Position numbers and translations under genes: made by a program. From assembly GCF_007115105.1 (NCBI RefSeq), contig NZ_SULJ01000002.1, positions 368,190 through 432,189 on the forward strand: a stretch of 64,000 bases of DNA, written 5' to 3'. The DNA comes from Clostridium sp. HBUAS56010 (lineage in GTDB: Bacteria > Bacillota > Clostridia > Lachnospirales > Lachnospiraceae). Below are positions 55,082-63,401 of this stretch, piece by piece (the first letter of the stretch is position 1; every line of letters begins with the position of its first letter). The notes beneath the pieces were generated by a model that was not told the origin of the DNA, made no database searches, and was given only the letters and a program-made list of their open reading frames with translations.

Positions 55082-55348
55082 TTTCCATGAAATTAAAAAG
55101 AGCCATCCGTTCCCTCCGAAAAGGGACCGAACAGCTCGGCGGTGCCACCCAATTTAGCCAGTGTTTTACCATGGCTCACTTTTTATCCGATAACGCCGGA
55201 AATACGCCGCAGTTTGCTACGGGACTCCAAGGCAGGTTCTGTCATGAGGGGTATAAAGACCTTTCACCATATGGTCTTCTCTCTGAAATACATCATCACT
55301 TACTAATCCTCTTCCATGTCTTTTATTTTATAAATGTGTAACGATTGT
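55082..55348 (-). ncRNA. T-box riboswitch (proline)
   Basis: The leader contains the T-box core AATTGGGTGGCACCGCC (55140-55156 region), the stem I AG-bulge and distal loop (GGTGAAAGG), and GAA-CCT-GCCTTGGAGT, where CCT (55234-55236) fits a proline specifier codon. A terminator (GGTCCCTTTTCGGAGGGA core, then T) ends it before proS. Uncharged tRNA-Pro would pair with the specifier and the T-box and let transcription go on. Confidence 0.92.
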
Positions 55349-55355
55349 ATGGTTG

Positions 55356-55384
55356 ATTTTACGTTATTTACAAATGTTTGTCAA
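55356..55384 (-). promoter_or_regulatory. Sigma-A promoter of T-box-proS
   Basis: Minus strand TTGACA (55379-55384), a 17-base spacer, TAAAAT (55356-55361). Confidence 0.75.
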
Positions 55385-55404
55385 GAGGAGCGGCGGGCTT
55401 TTCT

Positions 55405-56490
55405 TTATAGAAATGCCTTCATAGACAATAAGGCTTTTTTTATGACCTCATCTGGGAATTCGTAGTCCTTTGTATGAAGCCCTGGACAATCAGCCCCTGC
55501 TCCAACTCCAAAAAACATTCCCTGAGTCTTCTTTAAATACCAGCCAAAATCTTCAGACCACCGAAAAGGCTCTTGAATTTCCATAAAAGGAATCTCCTGT
55601 TCTAAAAGCTTTTGCCCACACCGATTTACCATATCAGCCTCATTCACGGTATCCGGAAATTCCTCTGTGGAAGATATCCTTACTTCTATCAATCGTTCTG
55701 CTGCCTGCTTTTGGGTAAAGGAAACCACTGATTCTTCAAAACGTATTAAATCCTCCAGTTTTTCTCCCCGCAGAGTAAGGGAAATTCTCCCCTCTCCAGG
55801 AGATACTCCAAAGGACTGACTCCCTAATTTTACCTCAACAATTGTAGCGAGAACCATTCCCGTAAAGTGAGGTGCATGCAAAAGCTCAGGAATTTTAACA
55901 ATCAGTTCTCCAATCAGCCATGCCGGATTAATTCCCTGTTCCGGATAAGCTGCATGGGACTGTTTACCCTTTAAGGAAAGAATAAGCCCTTTTGACGCAC
56001 AGGCAAATGTTCCTTTCTTCAATACCGCCTTTCCAAGAGGATAGCCAGGAAGATTATGAAACCCATAAATCTCACGGATTCCCTTTTCATCAATCAGACC
56101 GCTGCATAAAACAGCTCCCTGTCCGGTCTCTTCTGATGGCTGAAAAATCAGATAAACATCTTTACCCACAGTTTCCCCCTCAAGGAGCAGACCAAGACCA
56201 GCCAGTACAGCACTATGCCCATCATGACCACAGCCATGAAAGAATCCCCCGTCTTCACCCCTGATGGCATCCATATCCGCCCGAAAAGCTACAGAGTCTT
56301 CCGGATGTCCTTCATGATGTACTGCATAAAACCAACCTGTTTTTTCTATGATTTCCATAGAAGTATGTTTTTTCAGAAAAGCTTTCAAAATTTCCATGGT
56401 CTTTTTCTCACAGCCAGAAGGCTCAGGGCATTGGTGAAGGCGTCTGCGCAGATGTGTGACTGCTTCATATGTATTATGGTCAATGTTCAT
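55405..56490 (-). CDS. M20D family amidohydrolase/aminoacylase
   Basis: The 361-residue metal-dependent amidohydrolase probably removes acyl groups from amino acids or cuts small amides. It has metal-binding FHGCGHDGHSAVLAGL, the catalytic FQPSEETGQGA, the lid/dimer domain with GKQSHAAYPEQGINP and the C-terminal metal His in LHTKDYEFPDEVI. The substrate cannot be told from sequence. Its ATG (SD AGGAGGG) overlaps the end of the HD-domain gene by 11 bases. Confidence 0.93.
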   Translation of the reverse strand: MNIDHNTYEAVTHLRRRLHQCPEPSGCEKKTMEILKAFLKKHTSMEIIEKTGWFYAVHHEGHPEDSVAFRADMDAIRGEDGGFFHGCGHDGHSAVLAGLGLLLEGETVGKDVYLIFQPSEETGQGAVLCSGLIDEKGIREIYGFHNLPGYPLGKAVLKKGTFACASKGLILSLKGKQSHAAYPEQGINPAWLIGELIVKIPELLHAPHFTGMVLATIVEVKLGSQSFGVSPGEGRISLTLRGEKLEDLIRFEESVVSFTQKQAAERLIEVRISSTEEFPDTVNEADMVNRCGQKLLEQEIPFMEIQEPFRWSEDFGWYLKKTQGMFFGVGAGADCPGLHTKDYEFPDEVIKKALLSMKAFL

Positions 56491-57052
56491 CCTTTTCCCT
56501 CCTGATTAATTCCAGGCTGTCATTGCGAACCTGATCCCTTAATTGTCTGGTCTGTAAAAAACTATTGCAGATCTCATTCCCGTAAGTCAGATTCAGTTCA
56601 TATTCCAGAGGCAGCCAGGTATCTGGTCCTCCCTCATTATGCTGGATCAATGTCTCAATCTTATCCAGAGACTTCAACAGCTTTGCTTCCCTGGACTGGC
56701 AGAGATTCATTTCTTCAAATAAAGAAGCAATAGAAGCAGAAAGCGGCTCCGGAAGTTTCTCCACCAGAGATTCAATTGCTTCTTCCTCTGTTTTCTCATG
56801 TTCTTCCGTCTTAATAAAAGCTGGAATATCTCCGGTTACTGCTTCTCCCCAGTCATGAATCAGACACATCCGGATCACTTTATTCATATCAAGATCATCA
56901 AAATCCGGCTCTAAAAGCATGGCAAGCACTGCCAGTCTCCAACTGTGCTCTGCCACGCTTTCATGCCTCTTACTGGAAGTCCAGTTATGCCTTGTATTAC
57001 ATTTTAACTGCTCCAGTATTTTTAAAAATGAAATCAGTTCTTTTGGCTCCAA
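56480..57052 (-). CDS. HD-domain 5'-deoxynucleotidase-like protein (YfbR/HDDC2 type)
   Basis: The 190-residue HD phosphohydrolase has VAEHSWRLAVLAMLL (first His) and CLIHDWGEAVTGDIPAF (HD pair), the YfbR/HDDC2 pattern. Relatives dephosphorylate 5'-deoxynucleoside monophosphates. The start codon appears to be TTG, nine bases after GGAG, and overlaps the end of the permease gene by 19 bases. The M20 gene overlaps its end, so three genes are translationally linked. Confidence 0.88.
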   Translation of the reverse strand: MEPKELISFLKILEQLKCNTRHNWTSSKRHESVAEHSWRLAVLAMLLEPDFDDLDMNKVIRMCLIHDWGEAVTGDIPAFIKTEEHEKTEEEAIESLVEKLPEPLSASIASLFEEMNLCQSREAKLLKSLDKIETLIQHNEGGPDTWLPLEYELNLTYGNEICNSFLQTRQLRDQVRNDSLELIRREKDEH

Positions 57053-58164
57053 TTCTTCTTGCTCCCTTCCTGTTTATAATCCTCTTTTTTGCAATTATAG
57101 CATGATCCGCCATACAGCTCCACAATATCTTCAATCATTAATAATCCAATGGGACCGAGGATGAATCCAAGAAGTCCAAAAAGCTGAAGCCCTATAAACA
57201 TAGACACAAGAGTTTCCAGAGGAGTAAGCCCTACCTTATCTCCCATAATCTTTGCTTCCATAATTTCTCTTAAAAAATAGCAGATAACATAAATAACCAA
57301 AAGTCCAATCCCATAAATCCAGTTTTTGCCGATCATGGCTCCAATTGCCCATGGGATGAGCACTGTTCCTGTTCCAAATATGGGAAGGGCATCAAGCAGC
57401 CCAATTCCGATTCCAAGCAGAATGAAATAAGGATTTCCCATAAGAAACAGACCAATGGAACACACTGCCATTGTAAACAGCATGATAGCTCCCTGTGTTC
57501 TCAACCATGCACTTCCTACAGACATCAGTCTGTCACCGAGCATCCCATATTCGTAGCAGAACATGGAATTATCTCTCCTGCTTCGTATATCATCCATTTC
57601 CTGAAGGGTTAATATGGTGGCAATAAATAATATAACGGTAATTACCGTAACCTCCACCACCCACTTCACAATACTCATGGAATTAATCATTAAAAACGAC
57701 ATGGCCCTGCTCTTAATTGCTTCCTCTCCTCCGGATAGAACATCCCGAACCATTTCTAACATATAACCGTCGGGAAGTTTTAAAAACTGTTCTGCAAAAG
57801 TGCAGTTTTCCATGAGCCATTGATCAATCCGTTCCATAATCTGGGGAAGATTCTGAAATAGCAACGTGGCTTCCATTACCAGTTTTCTTCCTCCAATATA
57901 GACAAGAATTCCCAGAATAATCATGACAATCAGGATCTCTACCCCTCCGATTACAGCCAGTGGAATGCCAATCACTTTTTTCTTTATGGTAAAACGGGTT
58001 CTTTTCTCAATCCATAACGCAGAGGGACGGAGAGATAATGCAAAGACATAGGCAATCAAAAAGGGAATCACGAGGGGCAGCAGATACCGAAAACTAAGGT
58101 ACACTGCCCCTGTAACTCCCAATATTAATATTGTTTTCTTCAGTTTCCTGCTCGGTTTCTCCAT
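57034..58164 (-). CDS. AI-2E family transporter (UPF0118 / YtvI-like)
   Basis: The 376-residue membrane protein has seven to eight hydrophobic segments and family-typical parts: YLLPLVIPFLIAYVFAL, GLLDALPIFGTGTVLIPWAI and GLQLFGLLGFILGPIGLLMI. The name AI-2E comes from TqsA; other members are Na+/H+ antiporters or, like YtvI, sporulation-associated. The transported solute is unknown. The start ATG follows AGGTGAG; the frame extends 21 codons upstream. Confidence 0.9.
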   Translation of the reverse strand: MEKPSRKLKKTILILGVTGAVYLSFRYLLPLVIPFLIAYVFALSLRPSALWIEKRTRFTIKKKVIGIPLAVIGGVEILIVMIILGILVYIGGRKLVMEATLLFQNLPQIMERIDQWLMENCTFAEQFLKLPDGYMLEMVRDVLSGGEEAIKSRAMSFLMINSMSIVKWVVEVTVITVILFIATILTLQEMDDIRSRRDNSMFCYEYGMLGDRLMSVGSAWLRTQGAIMLFTMAVCSIGLFLMGNPYFILLGIGIGLLDALPIFGTGTVLIPWAIGAMIGKNWIYGIGLLVIYVICYFLREIMEAKIMGDKVGLTPLETLVSMFIGLQLFGLLGFILGPIGLLMIEDIVELYGGSCYNCKKEDYKQEGSKKNWSQKN

Positions 58165-58266
58165 GGACTCACCTGTTTCTGTTTTGTACTTCTTTTGTAC
58201 AATGGCTATTATGAGCTGACAGGGCAAAATCTATGCAGAGTTTTATTTAGAAAAAAATCCCTTCTA

Positions 58267-58962
58267 TTAATTCTGTTTTAAAAACATATCAAAAACAGGC
58301 GTCTGGGGTTTTGCCTGGTAAATCATCTTTTTTCCTGTGACTGGATGGAAAAAGGAAAGACTTGAGGCAAATAAGGCTACATTGGTTCGCACTGTTCCCT
58401 GTTGAAACAAAGGATTATACTTTTGGTCTCCCCACACCGGAGTTTTGTGCCCTGCCATCTGTACCCGGATCTGATGATGACGTCCGGTTTTCAATTTTAT
58501 TTCCAAAAGGCTGTATTCTTTTCCTTCCTGCTCTTTTTTATCCACAACACGAAAATCAAGTTCTGCAGGTTTTGCACTTTTTATCCCCTTTTCCACAATT
58601 TTCGAGCAATTATTTTTTCCGTCTTTCCACAAATAATCCACGTATGTGCCAAAGTTTTCCACAGGTTTTCCACATACTACAGCAAGGTATATTTTCTCCA
58701 TCTTATGTTCTGAAACCTGCTTACTTAAAGACTCTGCAGCTTTTTTATTTTTCGCATAAACCATAACTCCACCTACAGGTTTATCCAGTCTGTGGATAAC
58801 TCCTACATATGGCTCCTCTGATTTTGGGGATATTGTGTTGATATGTTTCTTGATCTCACTGACCATATCCGGCTCAAAAGACTTTGCGGACTGGGACTCC
58901 ATCCCAACCGGCTTTACCACAACCAGTATGTCTTTATCTTCATATAATATCTCTAGATTCAT
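58267..58962 (-). CDS. RluA family pseudouridine synthase
   Basis: The 231-residue enzyme isomerises uridine in rRNA or tRNA. It shows the RluA core: VVVKPVGMESQ, the catalytic GVIHRLDKPVGGVMVYAK (Asp in HRLDKP) and LKTGRHHQIRVQMA. It lacks an N-terminal S4 domain, so it is a short form. Target site unknown. It lies 103 bases upstream of the permease gene. Confidence 0.94.
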   Translation of the reverse strand: MNLEILYEDKDILVVVKPVGMESQSAKSFEPDMVSEIKKHINTISPKSEEPYVGVIHRLDKPVGGVMVYAKNKKAAESLSKQVSEHKMEKIYLAVVCGKPVENFGTYVDYLWKDGKNNCSKIVEKGIKSAKPAELDFRVVDKKEQEGKEYSLLEIKLKTGRHHQIRVQMAGHKTPVWGDQKYNPLFQQGTVRTNVALFASSLSFFHPVTGKKMIYQAKPQTPVFDMFLKQN

Positions 58963-59085
58963 AACAGTTATATTTCCCTTCTCTTCTCCTGGTTCCTTAT
59001 CGTTCCGGATTTTCTTCCTTCATTATATGGGATCAGACCTGGTATGGCAAATATCTTTTTTTATATTTTGATTTCAAAAAAGATA

Positions 59086-59114
59086 TTGCAAATTTTCATC
59101 CATTGGTGTATAGT
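59086..59114 (+). promoter_or_regulatory. Promoter of the HlyIII-type gene
   Basis: TTGCAA (59086-59091), a 17-base spacer, TATAGT (59109-59114). The 12-base repeat ATAGTATTTAAT covers the -10 (59110-59121) and recurs at 59132-59143, 22 bases later. Confidence 0.6.
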
Positions 59115-59185
59115 ATTTAATTATAGAATACATAGTATTTAATACTACATCACATATTTTCATTAACGTTCAAGGAGGACCACAT

Positions 59186-59833
59186 ATGAACAAAAAAGTT
59201 AAAGATCCCGTCAGCGCTCTCACTCATTTCATTGCCATGATACTGGCTTTGTTTGCTGCGGTTCCGCTTCTTATAAAAGCATCTTCGGATGGGGCACTTC
59301 ATATTGCCGCTCTGACCATCTTCATTACCAGTATGGTTTTACTATACGCAGCCAGCACTACCTACCATACTTTGGATATCTCACCGAAGATTAATAAACT
59401 TTTAAAGAAGATTGATCATATGATGATTTTCATTCTGATTGCAGGAACCTACACCCCTATCTGTCTGGTTGTGCTTGGAGACCATACTGGCTGGAACTTG
59501 CTTTTACTGGTCTGGGGAATTGCGCTTTCCGGTATTCTCATAAAGGCCTGGTTTGTTATGTGTCCCAGATGGTTTTCTTCCTGCATCTATATTGCCATGG
59601 GCTGGGTCTGTGTTCTGGCATTCAGCAAGATTACGAAAGCACTTCCTGCTGCCGCCTTTGGCTGGCTCCTGGCCGGTGGAATTATCTATACAGTAGGAGG
59701 AATCATCTATGCCTTAAAGCTTCCTCTGTTCAGTCCAAAATCGAAGAACTTCGGGAATCATGAACTGTTTCACCTCTTTGTTATGGGAGGAAGCTTCTGC
59801 CATTACATGCTGATGTACCACTTTGTTGCTTAA
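59186..59833 (+). CDS. Hemolysin III family (PAQR-type) membrane protein
   Basis: The 215-residue protein has seven membrane segments. Family residues are DPVSALTHFIAM near the start, SSTTYHTL-like AASTTYHTLDI, DHMMIFILIAGTYTPICLVV and the last-helix HELFHLFVMGGSFCHY with conserved His. These His and Asp residues form a metal site in PAQR proteins. The name is historic; many members affect membrane lipid composition. The SD is AAGGAGG. Confidence 0.93.
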   Translation: MNKKVKDPVSALTHFIAMILALFAAVPLLIKASSDGALHIAALTIFITSMVLLYAASTTYHTLDISPKINKLLKKIDHMMIFILIAGTYTPICLVVLGDHTGWNLLLLVWGIALSGILIKAWFVMCPRWFSSCIYIAMGWVCVLAFSKITKALPAAAFGWLLAGGIIYTVGGIIYALKLPLFSPKSKNFGNHELFHLFVMGGSFCHYMLMYHFVA

Positions 59834-59837
59834 TAGA

Positions 59838-59890
59838 AAGACCGCCCCATTCCTGCTGCCTGCTTTGGAAATGTGGCGGTCATTTTATAT
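59838..59890. terminator. Terminator between convergent HlyIII and GIY-YIG genes
   Basis: GACCGCC (59840-59846) pairs with GGCGGTC (59875-59881), followed by ATTTTA. The right arm overlaps the GIY-YIG stop region. Confidence 0.6.
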
Positions 59891-60131
59891 CAAATCCCAA
59901 AACAAGCTCCAGCTTGTCCTTTCTGGAAAGCTTCTTAATGGCCGCTTCTCTTTTCATAGCTTCTTCCCTGGTCTCAAACTCCTCATAATACACCAATGTA
60001 ACCGGTCTGCGGGCTTTGGTATACTTTGCACCTTTTCCCTCATTATGTGCTTTTAAACGTTTTTCCAGATGGTTTGTCCATCCACAGTAGAGCGTACGAT
60101 CCGCACACTGTAATAAATAAGTATAGTTCAT
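59880..60131 (-). CDS. GIY-YIG nuclease family protein (83 aa)
   Basis: The single-domain protein begins [20 protein letters not shown], where YTYLLQC...LYCGWT is the GIY-YIG motif variant, followed by [20 protein letters not shown] with the catalytic Arg and [20 protein letters not shown] with the metal-binding Glu. It belongs to the YhbQ/UPF0213 group, which may act on DNA; its role is unclear. The start has GGAG eight bases upstream. Confidence 0.92.
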   Translation of the reverse strand: MNYTYLLQCADRTLYCGWTNHLEKRLKAHNEGKGAKYTKARRPVTLVYYEEFETREEAMKREAAIKKLSRKDKLELVLGFDIK

Positions 60132-60369
60132 GTGTTTCTCCGATGTTATATTTCTGACTATGTAAACGGTAATAACGCCTTGCAATCACGTCACTACCGC
60201 CCAGGCTAACCTGTCATCTATCTAAAGCACCAGCTGGATGCGTTTTGGCGCCATCGACTGTACAATACCATAGCTGAGCTATAGTATATTATATAACAGG
60301 ACAAACCAATATGTGAATAGCAATCCTTATATTGCCCCTTTTTCTTAAATAAATACCTAAAAAGACGCA
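60132..60369. other. Intergenic region without a recognised gene
   Basis: About 240 bases. It contains the palindrome ATAGCT-G-AGCTAT near 60268 next to AT-rich boxes, which could form a promoter or operator. The middle part is more GC-rich than other gaps here but has no ORF I can support. Confidence 0.35.
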
Positions 60370-60410
60370 ACAAAGCCAGACAGAGCCCAAAACATCTGCC
60401 TGGCTTTCCA
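60370..60410 (-). terminator. Terminator of the sipL-like gene
   Basis: Arms AAAGCCAGACAGA (60372-60384) and TCTGCCTGGCTTT (60395-60407) with one mismatch. On the minus strand TTG and a T-rich tract follow. Confidence 0.75.
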
Positions 60411-60412
60411 CT

Positions 60413-61984
60413 TTATGACATTTCTTTTACTAAAAGCAAACGGTCACCTGGTTTTACAGACCGATCGGTCAGACCATTGGTTGACATAATTGTATCAATG
60501 GTTGTATGGAACTTTTTCGCAATGTTCCAAAGAGAATCATTGGGCTGAACAATATACCCTACAATTCCAGGAAGTTTCTGCAGACGATTTAAGTCCATAG
60601 GGGTATCTGCCGCACTAATAATAATCCGCTCACAGACCGGTTGAAGAGCCAGCAGATCAAGGGAAACTGTCGCCTTAACTTCCACCATGCCGCCGCCCAT
60701 CATTACTGCATTTAACTGGTCCAGACCAGAATTCAATTGGCAGATGGTATCTGCATCAATTCCTGGAGCCTCAACAAGATAGTGGAAGGGAATATCTTCT
60801 ACGGAGGACTGAATAGGCTGGGCATCATCAGAGGTCAGATACAGAACCCGCACCTCTAAAACACCTTCTACATGGAGTCCGTCTTCCTTTACTTCCGTAT
60901 CATCAATCTTAACCGTACCTTCACTATGACAGATCTGAAGAATCCGGTCCGCATTTTCCAGAGTTACTCTTTCCACGATCTTACATTTGCTCATATTCTT
61001 GGTGAGAATCTTATCAAAACATACTTCTCCTGTCTGTAAAGAAAGTTCCCGGTTGGTGGAATACAGATCGCTTAACAGTTCCAGATTATCTTCCTTATAA
61101 AGCTTCATATCCAGCTCCAGAACCGCATCCATATCCATCTCCCGCATCTCTCCATCGGCATCCGGTTTTGCTTCAATATTTTTGTGAATTAAGTGAACCA
61201 TTACAGACGGTACCATACTATCTGTAACTTCTGGAACGTCAAGTTCCCCGGAAAATGGAATACTCTCTTCAATCCATTGAATCGGAGCGCCTTCTCCTTC
61301 TCCCTGATAGATTGCAAACACTTTCAGTTCTCCGTCAAGAAGCATTTTCCCATCTACTGGTCTTGTTGTAACACCTCTCATCTTCATCTGACTCCATAAA
61401 ATATGGTCGATGTTGGGTTTATTCCCGGACAGAGTAATGTTCTCTTTAATACGGAATGTATCCTTATGGCGAAGAGCAATGGATGCCACATCTACATTAC
61501 GACGGAGAATCTCTACCTGAGGACAATCTTTGGTTGCCATTTTTGTGTCCACTTCCACCGCAGCATCGACATCATATGCTGACTCCACTTTAACCTGAAG
61601 AGTCACGATTGCCTTCACACTTAATTTTCTGGAATTAATGATTCCTGTGTTTAAGTCTTCAAGATCCCACATAAGCTGGACATAATCCTGCTCTTCCAGA
61701 CCCGGTACATTAATGGGTTCCTCAAAATTGATGCTTCCGAAGAGAGTCTGAAGTCCTCCGTCTGCGCCTCGATAGAGAATGGTAAAATCAAGTTTTCCCC
61801 GGACCACCACCCGTTCGGCCTGGTTCTTCACAGACTCAATGGTAATTTCGCCGGAACTTAAAATAATCTGGTCCACATCATCCATGCTGTCCGGAACAAT
61901 AAAGTCATCGTCAAGGGTCACCTGAGATGTGGCATTTCCTTTCCAACGATTCATATGTATGTTTTTCTTCAACAGCTCCAACAT
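60413..61984 (-). CDS. sipL: SipL-like spore morphogenesis protein (SPOCS/DUF3794 plus LysM)
   Basis: The 523-residue protein has repeated SPOCS/DUF3794-type domains (about 20-160, 170-300 and 330-450), with QVTLDDDFIVPDSMDDVDQI near the start. The C-terminal LysM domain (about 474-518) contains VQPNDSLWNIAKKFHTTIDT. This order and length match clostridial SipL, which binds SpoIVA through LysM and localises the spore coat. A sigma-E-type promoter lies 40 bases upstream. The SD is AGGTG. The gene name rests on architecture; other SPOCS-LysM paralogues exist. Confidence 0.85.
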   Translation of the reverse strand: MLELLKKNIHMNRWKGNATSQVTLDDDFIVPDSMDDVDQIILSSGEITIESVKNQAERVVVRGKLDFTILYRGADGGLQTLFGSINFEEPINVPGLEEQDYVQLMWDLEDLNTGIINSRKLSVKAIVTLQVKVESAYDVDAAVEVDTKMATKDCPQVEILRRNVDVASIALRHKDTFRIKENITLSGNKPNIDHILWSQMKMRGVTTRPVDGKMLLDGELKVFAIYQGEGEGAPIQWIEESIPFSGELDVPEVTDSMVPSVMVHLIHKNIEAKPDADGEMREMDMDAVLELDMKLYKEDNLELLSDLYSTNRELSLQTGEVCFDKILTKNMSKCKIVERVTLENADRILQICHSEGTVKIDDTEVKEDGLHVEGVLEVRVLYLTSDDAQPIQSSVEDIPFHYLVEAPGIDADTICQLNSGLDQLNAVMMGGGMVEVKATVSLDLLALQPVCERIIISAADTPMDLNRLQKLPGIVGYIVQPNDSLWNIAKKFHTTIDTIMSTNGLTDRSVKPGDRLLLVKEMS

Positions 61985-62023
61985 AAAATAGCACCTGCCT
62001 TACCTTCTTTATTCCTTTAAGAA

Positions 62024-62052
62024 AGTTTATGCAGGTGCATGTTTCAATATAC
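62024..62052 (-). promoter_or_regulatory. Sigma-E-type promoter of the sipL-like gene
   Basis: Minus strand GTATATT (62046-62052), 14 bases, CATAAACT (62024-62031): the -35 matches KMATATT except the second base, and the -10 resembles CATACAHT at seven of eight positions. Confidence 0.65.
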
Positions 62053-62077
62053 TTTTTTTGTTCTTTTCCTGTATTTT

Positions 62078-62773
62078 CTATTCTTCTGATCCATCAACGG
62101 CTTCTTTTTCCACCAGATGGCCCTTACTTTCTCTTAAATTCTGCACTGCCTTCTGCAATTCTTCGATAATCTGTTCCATCTCCTTAATGCGTGTTTCCAT
62201 ATTGCAGTAATTCTCTATGCCGATCACATCTTCCTTCATCTTCGGAATAGGAACACCGGCAATCTTCACCGGACGGGCAGGAATTCCAACGGCTGTCACG
62301 TCGTTATCCAACTGTTTTAAAAGAACTGCATTGGCTGCAATGGTACAATTATCTCCCACTTCAAAAGAACCCAGAATCTTAGCTCCTGCACCAACGGTAA
62401 CATTACTGCCAAGGGTTGGGTGACGCTTGCCTTTATTCAGTCCCACACCGCCTAATGTAACACCCTGATAGATGGTACAGTTATCTCCTACTACGGCAGT
62501 CTCGCCAATTACCACACCGCTTCCGTGGTCAATTAATATCCCATGACCCAGGGTTGCACCGGGATGAATCTCAATCAATGTAAAAAACCTTGCCAACTGC
62601 GAAATGAGTCTGGCAATGAAAAACAATTTATGCCGATAAAACCAATGTGCAAAGCGATGCCAGATCAGCGCATGAACTCCCTGATACAAAAGAAGCACTT
62701 CTAAAGCATTTCTTGCTGCCGGATCTCTCGCCTTTACCGCCTTGACATCAAGCCATATGTCTTTTAATATCAT
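62078..62773 (-). CDS. cysE: Serine O-acetyltransferase
   Basis: The 231-residue hexapeptide-repeat enzyme makes O-acetylserine for cysteine synthesis. It shows DPAARNALEVLLLYQGVHAL, HRFAHWFYRHKLFFIARLIS, the catalytic region IHPGATLGHGILIDHGSGVV and TLGGVGLNKGKRHPTLG. The C-terminus has an added coiled coil of about 40 residues (MEQIIEELQKAVQNLRESKG). The start ATG follows GAGGAAGG; a longer start lies 17 codons upstream. No S-box or cysteine T-box was seen upstream. Confidence 0.96.
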   Translation of the reverse strand: MILKDIWLDVKAVKARDPAARNALEVLLLYQGVHALIWHRFAHWFYRHKLFFIARLISQLARFFTLIEIHPGATLGHGILIDHGSGVVIGETAVVGDNCTIYQGVTLGGVGLNKGKRHPTLGSNVTVGAGAKILGSFEVGDNCTIAANAVLLKQLDNDVTAVGIPARPVKIAGVPIPKMKEDVIGIENYCNMETRIKEMEQIIEELQKAVQNLRESKGHLVEKEAVDGSEE

Positions 62774-62850
62774 ATAACCTTCCTCTTTTCCTCCTAATGA
62801 CTCTTGTTTTAGGTAGTATAGCATAGGATGGCATAAGAAAAAAGAGAAAT

Positions 62851-62893
62851 TTAAAAATAGCCGCTCTGCGGGTCAAAAAGCAGAACGGCTGTT
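62851..62893 (-). terminator. Terminator of the PrcB-like lipoprotein gene
   Basis: AGCCGTTCTGC / GCAGAGCGGCT arms (62880-62890 and 62859-62869 read on the minus strand) followed by ATTTTT. Confidence 0.85.
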
Positions 62894-62904
62894 TTCTATT
62901 TTCC

Positions 62905-63336
62905 TTACTGGAACACCACTGGCAGCTCCGACATCTCCGTTTTAATAACGATAAACGGATAGGAAGCTTCTGTTCCTGTATTCTCTCCTTTTTCCGGTCC
63001 GATCAGTTCCGTTTTCAGAACAATGGAGTTATCTGTTAAATACAAATCATTTACTGCAATGCTGTATCCGCCGGTAGGCTGCTCTCCGTACCCTACCACT
63101 ATGTAGAGATTCTGATCATCACTGTAGGTTAGTTTAAAAGGCGACTGCTGTTTCTGTGCTATAATCTCTTTCAACTCCTGAGGGATATCCGCCTCCGCCG
63201 TTACCTGAGATTCCATATCCCGCACTTTGTCTCCGCTGCCTCCTTTTGATAGACATCCACTTAAAGTAAACACAACTAATCCCAACAGAGCTAATCCGAA
63301 GAAAATCAGTCTTTTCCTGCTAAACAGTTTTTTCAT
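62905..63336 (-). CDS. PrcB-like lipoprotein (143 aa)
   Basis: A signal peptide with lipobox LSGC (Cys28) predicts lipid anchoring outside the membrane. The C-terminal half resembles the PrcB_C domain (LYIVVGYGEQPTGGYSIAVN; YPFIVIKTE). PrcB in spirochaetes is a partner of the PrcA protease; in Firmicutes the domain has no settled function. It is monocistronic, with a good terminator. Confidence 0.8.
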   Translation of the reverse strand: MKKLFSRKRLIFFGLALLGLVVFTLSGCLSKGGSGDKVRDMESQVTAEADIPQELKEIIAQKQQSPFKLTYSDDQNLYIVVGYGEQPTGGYSIAVNDLYLTDNSIVLKTELIGPEKGENTGTEASYPFIVIKTEMSELPVVFQ

Positions 63337-63401
63337 GGCACATTCCCCAACTGATTGATTATTACAATCTATATGGGGAATGCAGGGCTTTTATGAAAAC
63401 T

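Noticed and set aside
60186-60300. Possible tRNA or transposon remnant in a GC-richer intergenic stretch
   Set aside because: No cloverleaf, no anticodon arm and no terminal inverted repeats could be drawn.
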